Shown here in pieces: positions 52,659 through 62,122 of a DNA stretch of 64,000 bases. Origin of the DNA: Diaporthe sp. PMI_573 (Eukaryota > Ascomycota > Sordariomycetes > Diaporthales > Diaporthaceae); the NCBI GenBank assembly GCA_021399435.1, contig JAJTUP010000083.1:124001-188000 (forward strand), given 5' to 3'. The notes beneath the pieces were generated by a model. It ran no database searches and was not told the DNA's origin. It saw nothing but the letters and a program-made list of their open reading frames with translations. A program made the translations under genes and the position numbers. Within the stretch, counting starts at the first letter, position 1; each line of letters starts with the position of its first letter.

Positions 52659-52880
52659 CTAACTACAATACCCATAATATGAGGGAATGAGTGCTGGATT
52701 TAGGCAAGATAGGTATATATATGGTTGCTGATAGTATGGATTCGGGATCAATATTTGGCTCGGGATCGTAAATGGTGGGGCGTAGCTTGGAGGTATCCCA
52801 TCTTGAGCCGTAGTCATTGGGCTGACATAAAATGGAACTTGAGGTCTGTGAGTTTCAATTGTTGCCTGTCCCGCCGCCAT
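52659..52880 (-). CDS. Small Pro/Tyr-rich ORF, 73 codons
   Basis: The frame starts at an ATG and reads 'GIPPSYAPPFTIPSQILIPN', then 'PYYQQPYIYLSC'. It resembles the Pro/Tyr-rich tails of some Copia Gag regions or a small fungal protein. No homologue is known to me. Confidence 0.22.
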   Translation of the reverse strand: MAAGQATIETHRPQVPFYVSPMTTAQDGIPPSYAPPFTIPSQILIPNPYYQQPYIYLSCLNPALIPSYYGYCS

Positions 52881-53100
52881 TTCCCGTCAACTATACTTGT
52901 TGAGTCTCGCTTCTGGAAATGTATTTGTCGGCTACCCATACTCAGTCAGCAACCTGAGGTGCTGGAAAAGCTAGAGGGCACAGCAACCAATATCAGCCTG
53001 CCTGGCATAAGAGATATGCGCAGCTATCGGGAATCGTCTGCGTTCTGCATGATAGCACAGGCATCAAAAGACAGGCAGGCGTTCAAAGGTCGAAAGTGCC

Positions 53101-55920
53101 GCGTCGAATCGCCCTTCTGAAACACAGCCTACAAGCTTCAAGAATCTGCTCCAGGCATGCTTGAAGACGCAGTGGCCAGGAAATGCGTTTCAGGCCTCCA
53201 ATACGACAAAGTATCTGCTCAAAGCACCCTACAACTCTTATCAGAACGGGGTGGCAGAAAGGGGGATTCGAGAACTTTGCGAAACCGCAGCGAAGTTTGC
53301 CATAATGACACAGATCCCCCGAGTATTTTGGTGCTATCTCTTCGAGACGACAGCTGCGGTCCTCAACGTGATCAGCCGTGACAGCACACCGGAAGGGAAG
53401 ACCCCCAGCCAAGGGTTCTACGACGAGTTCTTCCCAGACCGTGATAATGTGCCGGACCTTGAAGGGTTTAGGATCCCGGGCACAAGGGTGACTATCCACG
53501 TCCCCAAGGAGAAGCGAGTGCGATCAGCAAAGACTGCAGCTCGCGCTCAGCCGGGGATATTTCTAGGGTACGCGGATACCCACTACCACCCACCGAGCTG
53601 GGCGAACTACTGGGCTTACAACTTTACCACGAAAACTGTGGAAAGAACGCCTCATTTGACGTTTCACGAAGACGTTAGCTCTGATCAGGACTGGTGCAGG
53701 GACCCTGATGCAGAAAACAAAGACGTTCTGCGGACATTGCCGCCTCGTGCGCGGCGCAAGCTCGCCAAACGCCCATGGGCGCAGAGGGAGCAGCCCAAGG
53801 AAGTTGGGCCCGTGAAGATCACGTTCAGCGACGGCACTGTGAATGCTGCGTGGTTGTCCCGAGACCTCGAAGAAGACGACGCCGTCTCGGAGGGAGGGAG
53901 TATTGACAAAATTCCGGCTAAGCAGCAGCCAACTTACTCCTTCAACGCCCTTGCCAGATGCCTTGAAATCTTTAACGACGACTGGACTTTCTCGGTCAAG
54001 TATAACCCCGATCCAGGGTCAATCAAGGAAGCGCTTCAGCACCCAACCGAAGGCAGAGCGTGGCGGGAAGCCCTCTATAAAGAAATTGGGACACTGATTC
54101 GGACAGGCACTCTGGCCTTTAGATCACGTGATGAGGCAAGGAAGGGACGCCTAATTGGAGCCAAGATAGTCACACACAGGAAGCGCGATGCCTCTGGGGT
54201 AGTGACGAAGCTCAAAGTACGCGTGGTTGCAAAAGGCTTCACGCAAATCCAAGGGCTCGATTACAATAGCACCTTCGCCTCCACCGCACGAGCAACCTCG
54301 TGGCGTACGATCATCGCACTGGCGGCGGTTAGGAAGCACAAGATCCTACAGATCGATTTTGTGGCAGCTTACCTCAACGGCAAGCTCGAGTTCAGACTGT
54401 TCATGGAGCTCTTCAACGAGCTGAAGCAGTATATGGCTGATTACCCAGCCGTGGCGGAAGAGATGGCCTATACGCCCGATTCCATCATTGAACTCCTTCG
54501 GCCCCTCTATGGCCTCAAGCAGGGAGGCCATGACTGGCAAAACACTGTTCGGGGCACAATGGAAGCCATGGGCTTCCGCACACTGAAAAGCGACTCTGCG
54601 GTCTATCATAACGACCGTACAGGAGTCACTGTGGCGACACACGTAGATGACTTCCTCATCACGTCGCCTACAGAGCGGGCTAGCCAAGGAACAATAGACG
54701 AGCTCAGCCAACACTACGAGGCTGAAGACCTCGGCCTAGCCCAGTGGTACATTGGAGTCAAGATTGATCAGAACAACGATGGCATCGTGCTCTCACAGCA
54801 GGCATACATCAAAAAGGTTCTATCAGATCACGGCTTTGCAGACTGCCGGCCCGCAGATACCCCGATGGCATCAGGGGCGCTTGCTTACGCCGTCCCAAAC
54901 GAAGCTTCGGCCTCTGATCAGGAGTGCCACGAGTACGCTTCGCTCGTGGGATCAGAGATCTACCCAGCGTGTATCACACGGCTGGATATCGCCTACACTA
55001 CAGGTGTGTGGGCAAGGTTTATGGCGAACCCATCGCCGGCGCACCTACGGGGCGCAAAGCGGGTGCTCCAATACCTCCGACGCACGGCAGGACGCCGCCT
55101 TCGCTACCGATCAGAGGGCCCGGGACTGGGCCTACACGCCTACTGCGACGCCTCGCATAACGACGATAAGGAGACAAGCAGGTCAACTATCGGGTTTATC
55201 ATAATGCTGGCAGGCGCCGCTATCAGCTGGTCCTCAAAGCTGACAACTCCCGTACCGCAATCAACGTGCGAATCAGAGTACTACGCGGCCTACCTTGTAG
55301 CCACAGAGCTGGCTTGGCTGCGTGAGTTTCTTACGGAGTTGAACGAGGAAGAGTGGGTTCGGGAACCCATCACCGTCTACAGTGACAATCAGGCCATGAT
55401 CGCCGTCGCCAACAAGTGCGAGGTAACCAAGAGAACTAAGCACATTATGGCTAAGTATCACTATACCCGGGACGAAGTTAAGAAGGGTAATCTGGCCTTT
55501 GAATACATCCCATCACGGGATAACGTGGCCGACCTTCTAACGAAGTCACTGGACCGAAGCACGATGGATCGGTTACTGATCAGAGCTGGAATGGAATGGG
55601 ATGATGCCGACGAGCGCCTCAGCATGCCAGGGAAGCCATCGCAACTTGGGAGCGGCGTGGCTTCGGAGGGAGTGTTGGAAGGCAGCACTTCGGACCCGTC
55701 GGACCCGTCGGGGCCCAGCGTAGGGTGCCGTAGCAGCGCTCAGGCCCATGTGGCCCCATAGTCAAAGCGCCACTCCGTTCAGGTCAGCGCTCATCGAGAT
55801 CCATGAGAGGTAAGCAGGTCAGGTTATAAGATGGGTGGCTAGACGCACTAGAATCACAATGTAGTTAGGAATCGCAACATAGCACGGAATGTTCAGATCC
55901 TGATCTGCCCTCAAGCAATC
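53101..55920 (+). mobile_element. Copia retrotransposon, 5'-truncated
   Basis: Only the 3' two thirds remain: integrase C-terminus, RT, RNase H and the start of a 3' LTR. The LTR begins TGTTGGAAGG at 55673 directly after a purine-rich 'cggaggga' tract (polypurine primer). The polyprotein's last ~30 codons run into it. The LTR end is uncertain (about 55.9 kb). Gag, protease and the zinc-finger/first-Asp part of integrase are missing, and there is no 5' LTR. The element ends within about 150-350 bp of the P450nor stop codon. Confidence 0.85.
53161..55761 (+). CDS. Copia Pol polyprotein fragment (integrase, RT, RNase H)
   Basis: 866 codons with no stop. It starts inside the integrase core at 'APYNSYQNGVAERGIREL', which holds the catalytic Glu. 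'RAQPGIFLGYADTH' and 'TPHLTFHEDV' follow. The RT spans about residues 300-560 with 'VRVVAKGFTQIQGLDYNSTF', 'QIDFVAAYLNGKLE', 'LLRPLYGLKQGGHDWQ' and the catalytic 'VATHVDDFLI'. The RNase H has 'LHAYCDASHNDDKETSRST', 'STCESEYYAAYL', 'VYSDNQAMIAVANKCEV' and 'IPSRDNVADLLTKSL'. The frame is also open for some codons upstream of 53161, but without recognisable integrase. The long open frame indicates a fairly young copy that lost its 5' part. Confidence 0.92.
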   Translation: MKTQWPGNAFQASNTTKYLLKAPYNSYQNGVAERGIRELCETAAKFAIMTQIPRVFWCYLFETTAAVLNVISRDSTPEGKTPSQGFYDEFFPDRDNVPDLEGFRIPGTRVTIHVPKEKRVRSAKTAARAQPGIFLGYADTHYHPPSWANYWAYNFTTKTVERTPHLTFHEDVSSDQDWCRDPDAENKDVLRTLPPRARRKLAKRPWAQREQPKEVGPVKITFSDGTVNAAWLSRDLEEDDAVSEGGSIDKIPAKQQPTYSFNALARCLEIFNDDWTFSVKYNPDPGSIKEALQHPTEGRAWREALYKEIGTLIRTGTLAFRSRDEARKGRLIGAKIVTHRKRDASGVVTKLKVRVVAKGFTQIQGLDYNSTFASTARATSWRTIIALAAVRKHKILQIDFVAAYLNGKLEFRLFMELFNELKQYMADYPAVAEEMAYTPDSIIELLRPLYGLKQGGHDWQNTVRGTMEAMGFRTLKSDSAVYHNDRTGVTVATHVDDFLITSPTERASQGTIDELSQHYEAEDLGLAQWYIGVKIDQNNDGIVLSQQAYIKKVLSDHGFADCRPADTPMASGALAYAVPNEASASDQECHEYASLVGSEIYPACITRLDIAYTTGVWARFMANPSPAHLRGAKRVLQYLRRTAGRRLRYRSEGPGLGLHAYCDASHNDDKETSRSTIGFIIMLAGAAISWSSKLTTPVPQSTCESEYYAAYLVATELAWLREFLTELNEEEWVREPITVYSDNQAMIAVANKCEVTKRTKHIMAKYHYTRDEVKKGNLAFEYIPSRDNVADLLTKSLDRSTMDRLLIRAGMEWDDADERLSMPGKPSQLGSGVASEGVLEGSTSDPSDPSGPSVGCRSSAQAHVAP

Positions 55921-56047
55921 TTTGCACAGCATCTTCCCCTGACCTCTCGACATATTCTTTAGGTAGCCAAAGTACTGCTTATTTAGATTTTTAAACCTAG
56001 TATTTATTTCCTTAGGTCTAAATATCCTGTCTCATTAATAATAGTAA

Positions 56048-57761
56048 TCACCATGCTACCGGCAGCGCCGCGACACCGACATCTTTAATGAGTGGTGTGT
56101 ACTCAAGCTCGGCGATAGGGACGGTGATGCAGAGATTAGGTAGCTTCCGGTACAGAGTTGCTATTTCGGCTATCAGTAAGGTCTCCATTATGTATCATGC
56201 CTCACAAAGTGCAAGTGGACACGAAATCGGAGTAGTAGAGTGGAAGAGACTAAAGCGACATGGGGAGGGAGAGGCTTACCAAAGACAATCTCCATCTCGG
56301 CGCGTGCGAGCGGCTCGGCGACACACCTGTGCGGTCCGAAGCCGAAGCCCAGCGCGTGGTTGGGATCCGGCGTTCGGTGCATATCGAAGACGTCCGGGTT
56401 AGCGAAGACATCCTCGTCCCTGTTGCCAGACTGGTTCAAGGCGATGATGCCCTCGCCTGCCCTGATTAACTGTATTTAGTGCTCCCAAGGTTAGCATGCC
56501 ATTCTTACATGGAGCCGGAGTTTGTCGGTGGGGTGTGAGATGGTGGAGCTAGTAGCTTACCTTTCCGCCGATCTCGACGTCCTCAGTGGCGACTCGCTTC
56601 ATCGCCATTGAGGAGCCGGTGTGGTACCTGCAGAGCTCCTCGACGAACGCCGCAGCGAGGGACGGGTCGGCCTTGAGTTCGTCAAGCTGCTTCGGGTTAC
56701 GAGCGAGCTCGATAACGCCCTGGCGGCGCATTGTCAGGTACGAGATCCGTGACAAACGGGGAATGGAAGGGGCGGGAGGGGGGGTGGGGAAGACTTGCGA
56801 GCGCGATCATGTTCACCATCGTGGCGTTGCCTGCGACCAGGAGCAGGAAGGCGATCTGCACGGCGTCGGAGCGCTGGATGTGGCCGGGCCTCAGCTGCTC
56901 GACGGCAAGCCTGCTGATGAGGTCGTCCTTGGGCTCCTTCGAGCGCTTGTCGACCAGCTTTGCGAGGTAGTCGAGGAGTTCCCTGATGGGATTTCAGCGT
57001 ATGTTAGTCAACTGGGAGACATGGGGAGAGCGGACTGGCTCGCCGCCTGCGCCTGCAGAGCGGTCCCGCTGCCATTCGATCGGATCGCGTTCTGCTGCGT
57101 GAGGTACTCGAGGTCCTCAAACGGGACGCCAAGGATGGTGTAAATGATCTTGCCAAAAGACGGAATCAGCACAGTCCAAAGCACGATATTCAGGCTTGGC
57201 TTCACGTTTTTTGAATGAGACTCACATATGACGGGACATGCAGGGCAAAGCTGGCAACCAAATCGACAGGCTCCTCGCACCCCTTCTTGATCATCTGGTC
57301 GAGCAGGTCGTCGACGGTCTTCTGGATGTACGGCTTCATCGTCTCGACGTGGTCCTTGACAAAGACCGGCTCGACCATGCTCCGCTGTTCCATGTGCGCC
57401 GGCGCGTCCATGTCGACAAAGGTCGGCTTGTTCTTGGCCGCCGCCTTGCCGCCGGCGCTGAGCTCGGGAAAGTCCGGCCTGGTGCGCTCCTGTTCTTTCG
57501 CATCAGTATCGGGCTCACTCTGCCGACAAGTGAGTATGGCCGGGGTTGGAGGCTTTGGAGCAAGTCACTCGCCTTAGACAGGCGCGTGTCCGTGGCCACG
57601 GCGCAGACATCCTTGTACTTGGTCACGATCCATGCGACGGAGCCGTCGAAGAGCTTCACGCGGGAGACGGGCTCGGAGGCTCGGAGGCGGGCGTACTCGG
57701 CTGGCGGCTCGAGGCCGGAGGCGCGCTTGAAGGGGAAGCTGGGCGGTGGGGTGACGGCCAT
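56048..57761 (-). CDS. CYP55A: Cytochrome P450 nitric oxide reductase (P450nor)
   Basis: Seven exons (57761-57573, 57489-57226, 57148-57036, 56982-56799, 56719-56561, 56469-56280, 56160-56048) give 403 residues, the length of the Fusarium oxysporum enzyme. It reduces two NO to N2O, taking electrons directly from NAD(P)H. The start 'MAVTPPPSFPFKRASG', 'EYLTQQNAIRSNGSGTA', the I-helix 'LLLVAGNATMVNMIAL' (Thr243) and the haem loop 'LGFGFGPHRCVAE' (Cys352) all match that family; both residue numbers equal those of the Fusarium protein. There is no presequence from this ATG, so it is predicted cytosolic. The frame stays open ~39 codons further upstream (Arg/Ser/His-rich) but without an ATG. Introns 1 and 4 use GC donors (GCGAGT, GCAAGT); intron 3 has a weak GTCCGC donor. 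It is divergent from nirK and shares its upstream region. Confidence 0.95.
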
Positions 57762-58144
57762 GATGCTGCGGGTTGAGATTGAAAAGTGATGAGAGCTTGG
57801 AAGGCTTAAGGAAACAAAATGGCGGTGCCGAGTTCGTGGGCCTTGTGTCTGATGTTGTGCTTCTTCGCAGGTGGAATCTGCCGGCGAGGTCTGGTCGTTT
57901 ATTTATCTCATTGCAGTGTCCTTTTCTTCCCGGAGACAGCGACGCAGCACGGCGGCACATCTCATGGTCGTCCCGTACCAGTGTTTCTCCGTCGTAGCTG
58001 CACAGAACGGTCATCGAGTGGGTGTGGTCTGATGGTAACATGACCGGGAAATGGCATGCACGGGTATCGCGTGCCATGGCTTTACAGGGATATCATCGGC
58101 ATGCAGAGGGATGCGCTGACATGGGACGGGATGGGCGGGTAGAT

Positions 58145-58154
58145 CTCCGCGGAG
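58145..58154. promoter_or_regulatory. NirA/NIT4 site, perfect palindrome CTCCGCGGAG
   Basis: It contains both the Aspergillus NirA consensus CTCCGHGG (on both strands) and the Neurospora NIT4 octamer TCCGCGGA. It lies 384 bp upstream of the P450nor ATG. Zn2Cys6 nitrate regulators bind such sites; binding here is inferred. Confidence 0.5.
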
Positions 58155-58804
58155 TTGCCCAGTCTCTCGCCATTAAACCGAATCCAGACGATCTTGTTAT
58201 ATAATAGTCAGACCACAAAGGTCAGCTAACGGACCACATGCTAGTGGTCTTCATGCGTTGCTTAGAATACCATAGGTTTTCTTCGCATTTCGATGACGGA
58301 TCGATGGAGAAAGGAGTGCATCTCCAGATGCCGGCATTTGTCACCGTGGGTGCCGCCAGAGTTCCGAATCGGATTACCTTTGTATACACTGCTGAGTTAC
58401 TAACACAGTGGACATCGACGGGGGGAGGGGACCAACTATCGGGCCATGAACTTGACCGTTGCCTTGCCAGCAGTGCTTTCCTGCCTTCCATCCCGGCCCT
58501 TCCGATCAAATTCACTGTCATTCATGTATACTACTTCAATTTCTTCCCCAATTCCAAATCATGGGATCATTGGATTTCAAATCGAGTTTACGATTTGTCC
58601 TTGTGACAGGCCTTCTCTATCTACTTCTCGCAAGGTTGTATCCGATTACACATACAAAGTCACTAGCGCAAACTGCACGAGGAGGTCGTTACAAATGACG
58701 GCGCCTCATTCGTCCAAACATCTGTGCAGCCGTGTTTGTACAATGTGCGTCAGCGTCATGACGATACATCACGACCTGCGTGCCAGTGTCGTGGCTGTTG
58801 CCGA

Positions 58805-58812
58805 CTCCGTGG
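58805..58812 (+). promoter_or_regulatory. NirA consensus site CTCCGTGG
   Basis: Matches CTCCGHGG exactly, about 445 bp upstream of the nirK ATG and 15 bp from another match. Confidence 0.4.
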
Positions 58813-58826
58813 AGATGGTTCAACTG

Positions 58827-58834
58827 CCGCGGAG
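58827..58834 (-). promoter_or_regulatory. NirA consensus site CTCCGCGG (minus strand)
   Basis: Reads ccgcggag on the plus strand. It is paired with the site at 58805-58812 in opposite orientation. Confidence 0.4.
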
Positions 58835-59256
58835 ATGCTCAACCCAAGCCGATTTATGCCCGTGTTCAAGTGATGTTATTCCATGATCTAATGCCGAAAG
58901 GGTTCCGCTCGGCTAGGTTACCTCTTTCTATTCCTCGCTTAAGCCCTCGAAGCTTCCGACTTCGACGCCCGACACAGCCGCAGCAGAGCCTCGCAACCCT
59001 CGGCCGAGATCCTTTCTCAACCTCTTTTCCAATGGCATTTACATATCTATATGCAGCAGTATATGGTGTCTGATTACCAAGGTTGTGTATTGGGACCTCG
59101 CCTCCTCCAAGCCCTCGTCCATGGGCCGATTGCCCTGGTATAAGGTAATCACCCCGGCTCGCTCAGTCCTGTGCGTACCGAGATCAAGCCCATCGGTCCC
59201 AGGGATCATTATCTGTTTGCTCTTCCCCATAAGTTCTGACCAAGACGAACGGCCTG

Positions 59257-60688
59257 ATGGCGGCAAGCTGGAATATCTCTCCGGCAGCTAGCCGACTCAT
59301 TTTCAAGGGGGGGCGGGGAGGCCTCACCGCCGCCCTCGGTGCAACTGCACCTCGAAAGTTATCTCAATACGCCAGAAGAACTCTCTTTATTGGAGCTCGA
59401 TGTCAGTCTTTAAAATCGCGCGCTAGAGATAACCTAAATTATGCACGCTATGTTCCCATCTTCGCAGCATTGACCGGCCTGGTCCTCAGTGCGCTTTTGT
59501 ACAAGCGCAGTGGCTCGAGTCCCATCAAAATGGAACTTACACCAGGGTTTCATAATTTTGTAGATGAGACAAAATCTAATGAGGTAAGTCCTATAGTTAG
59601 AATTGAGATCTCGGATCGAAACTGACACCCTGCAGCCCCATATCATGATTGCCCCTGCCATTGGGGCCGAACCGAAATTGGAGGTTTTTGAGACCATGGA
59701 CGAAATATCAGACTTACCAGTGGAAGATGCGATCCTGACAACGGCCCCTGAAGTGCCACCAGTGATCACAAGAGACCATCCTGCCCTTGTCAAAGTCCCG
59801 TTGGTGACTACGACTAAGCTGGCACAGCTCACGAGCCAGTATAAATATGAGCAGTGGACCTTCAATGGCACAGTTCCTGGGCCCTTTATTCGAGCCAGAG
59901 TTGGCGATGTTGTCGAGCTGACTCTCACCAACAAGGATAAGGCAGGCAACCCTCACAATATTGACTGCCACGCGTTTACTGGGCCCGGCGGTGGTGCTGC
60001 GGTCACCACAGCAGAGGAGAACGAGACCAAGACCGGTCGCTTCAGGCTGCTCTATCCGGGACTCTACGTCTATCACTGTGCAGCAGCACCAGTCCCCGTT
60101 CATATCTCCAATGGCATGTACGGACTCATGTACGTGCAACCCGCGGAAAACGATCTTCCCCCCGTGGATAAGGAATACTACGTGATGCAGAGCGAGTTCT
60201 ATCACGAGCCGCCAGAGGTTGATGACGATGGACGACGATCCGAAATTGTCGAATTTTCATATCCCAATGGGCTTCGTGAAGAGCCCCAAGTTGTCGCGTT
60301 CAACGGCAGCGAGTCAGCCCTTACCAGAGATCACCCTCTCAAAGCCAACGTTGGCGACGATGTCCGAATTTTCTTCGGAAATGCTGGTCCCAACCTCACG
60401 AGCTCATTCCACGTTATTGGCTCTCACTTTAGAAACGTTTATCGAGACGGCGACGTGATCAGCCCCCCGTCCAAGGTCGTCCAGACCGTCTTGGTTCCCT
60501 CGGGTGGCTCAACAATCGTGGACTTGAAGATGGCTGTCCCAGGAACATACGCACTCGTCGATCACTCCATCTTCCGTATGGATAAAGGAGGTGTCGGGTT
60601 TCTGAATGTTTCGGGCCCACAAAATCCAGCCGTGTATCAGAGTACCCAACCGCCGAGCCCCTGCGTGGGATGCAAATTACACGCCTGA
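59257..60688 (+). CDS. nirK: Copper nitrite reductase, mitochondrial type
   Basis: Two exons (59257-59583, 59636-60688) around a 52-nt intron (GTAAGT, CTGAC branch, TGCAG) give 459 residues. The enzyme reduces nitrite to NO. Residues 1-~65 are rich in Arg/Ser/Ala ('TAPRKLSQYARRTLFIGA') with no acidic residue, then a hydrophobic helix ('YVPIFAALTGLVLSALLY'): a mitochondrial presequence with sorting/membrane segment. The two cupredoxin domains follow. Type 1 copper ligands are His216, Cys257, His265 and Met270 ('PHNIDCHA', 'VYHCAAAPVPVHISNGM'). Type 2 ligands are His221, His256 and His419 ('LVDHSIF'). The catalytic pair is Asp219 and His368 ('SSFHVIGSHFRNVY'). All are present. It is divergently paired with P450nor, which removes the NO it makes. 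The start was chosen as the first ATG of the frame that includes the presequence. Confidence 0.95.
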
Positions 60689-61358
60689 TTAGATCGTCTC
60701 CGGCCCCAACTGGGGTCCTCTCCTCTCATTCAGTGGTCATGGGTCAGATGAACAGCTAAGCAGACATAGGTCACCATATTCAGCTAGGATCTGGGACGTG
60801 AGGAAGGTCATACTCGGCCAGCTCTTGATTTGAGGGATGAAAGGGAGGGCTGTTCGTGATTAGACAGAGAGAAAGGGTTAGACAAATTCTATGCAGAATG
60901 ATTTACGGGTAGATTTGGATACAGATTGAATAAGGCGGGCAGGAGCTTTGGACACGGGGCATTGTCAATGTCAATGTCATGTTCCAACAACACTTGTAGC
61001 TGAGTGCAGACCTCAACTCTTAGGTAGTCCGCAATATGAAACCCACACATCACGTCAACTCCTTACCTCTCCAAGCCGTGATACTGCAAAATGCGAGTGT
61101 CACACACATCAGAAACGCCCTAGAAGAAGCATATTCGGTTAGACTAGATGTGTGCGCACCTCCATTTAGGTGCCTAGGTACTTAGGTTATGCAGAGACGG
61201 AATAGCTCATGCACCCTCGTCACGTCACGTCACCAGTCAGCAAGTCGCGAGACCCCACTGGGCACATAAGAAGGATGTAGCCCCGATCCCCTCTCTTTCC
61301 CTTTGTCAGTGCTGCTTCTTCTGGAGCAGAGATGGAAGCTGGCCTTGCGAAATAGGCT
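60689..61358. other. Gap 3' of nirK, no gene seen
   Basis: Probable nirK 3' UTR and spacer. No coding pattern. Confidence 0.5.
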
Positions 61359-61877
61359 TTGGAAAGCTTTGGCCCGTCTTCAGGGAACGTGAGATGCCTG
61401 CATTTCCGCAAACCACGCCCTACAAGTGGCGGTTTGCGCCTGCAGCAAACATGCGTCTGGACTGTGAATTGCCAGGACTTATCGCCGCCGGCCCGATCTT
61501 CGAGCCCATATTATCAACCTCGGATGCCGGACGAGGCATCCGGAGCCTTGTCGTCCGGGCCCCTGGCGCTTCTCTCTACGACTTCAATGCCTATCATTGC
61601 CAAGCGTTTAAAGAGGTGCAACAACAAGACCTTCAAGGAGAAGCTGTCCCCACTTAATCCATTTGAAATTGAGCTTTGGTCCATCTCTTCAACGCAGAGG
61701 CAGCTCGAAGATAGCGTTGAATACTTCGCAGCGGAGGACATCTCCGACATATTCAAGTTCGGCGTACGAAAGGAAAGGCGGCACGAGGCTCAGTATTGGC
61801 TCCAGCTTTCTCGTCTAGGTATTGATAGTGAGCGGCAGTGGGCCAAAGGAAAGACTAACCGTTCTGACGTTTCCTAA
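61359..61877 (+). CDS. Unrecognised ORF, 172 codons
   Basis: The second half is charged and helical ('SSTQRQLEDSVEYFAAEDIS', 'KERRHEAQYWLQLSRLG') and could be a real exon. The first half competes with an overlapping frame at 61394-61657 ('AANMRLDCELPGLIAAGP') that also looks coding, so an intron or frameshift may join the two. Family unknown. Confidence 0.3.
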   Translation: MESFGPSSGNVRCLHFRKPRPTSGGLRLQQTCVWTVNCQDLSPPARSSSPYYQPRMPDEASGALSSGPLALLSTTSMPIIAKRLKRCNNKTFKEKLSPLNPFEIELWSISSTQRQLEDSVEYFAAEDISDIFKFGVRKERRHEAQYWLQLSRLGIDSERQWAKGKTNRSDVS

Positions 61878-62122
61878 CTTCGTGGCTGCCTCGCAGATGA
61901 GATTTGCCATGGCGCTGCACGTGTTGTCATTCGTTCCGGAAATGGTTTCTAGCGTCCAGAGTCCTCATAGCCGTAGATAAAGTGCCGGCGCTGTGAATTG
62001 GAGCACGACAGGAAGAAAAGCGTGTATAGATAAAGTGGGTGTTATTGCACATTGAAAAAAGAAAAAGAAGAAAAGAAGAAAACGCCTCAATAATAGTCTG
62101 CTTAACCCCGGGCCAGTTGCAC

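Larger units (their letters stand above)
57762..59256. promoter_or_regulatory. Shared P450nor-nirK intergenic region
   Basis: 1495 bp separate the two start codons. I see no gene in it; the open frames (for example 58446-58886) lack coding character. It contains three NirA/NIT4-type sites (listed separately) and a TATA-like 'ttatataatag' at about 58197. A common control region for nitrite and NO reduction is the simplest reading. Confidence 0.6.

Noticed and set aside
58446..58886. 146-codon ORF between P450nor and nirK
   Set aside because: Low-complexity Ser/Cys/Pro composition, competing overlapping frames and no splice-consistent extension. Treated as promoter DNA.
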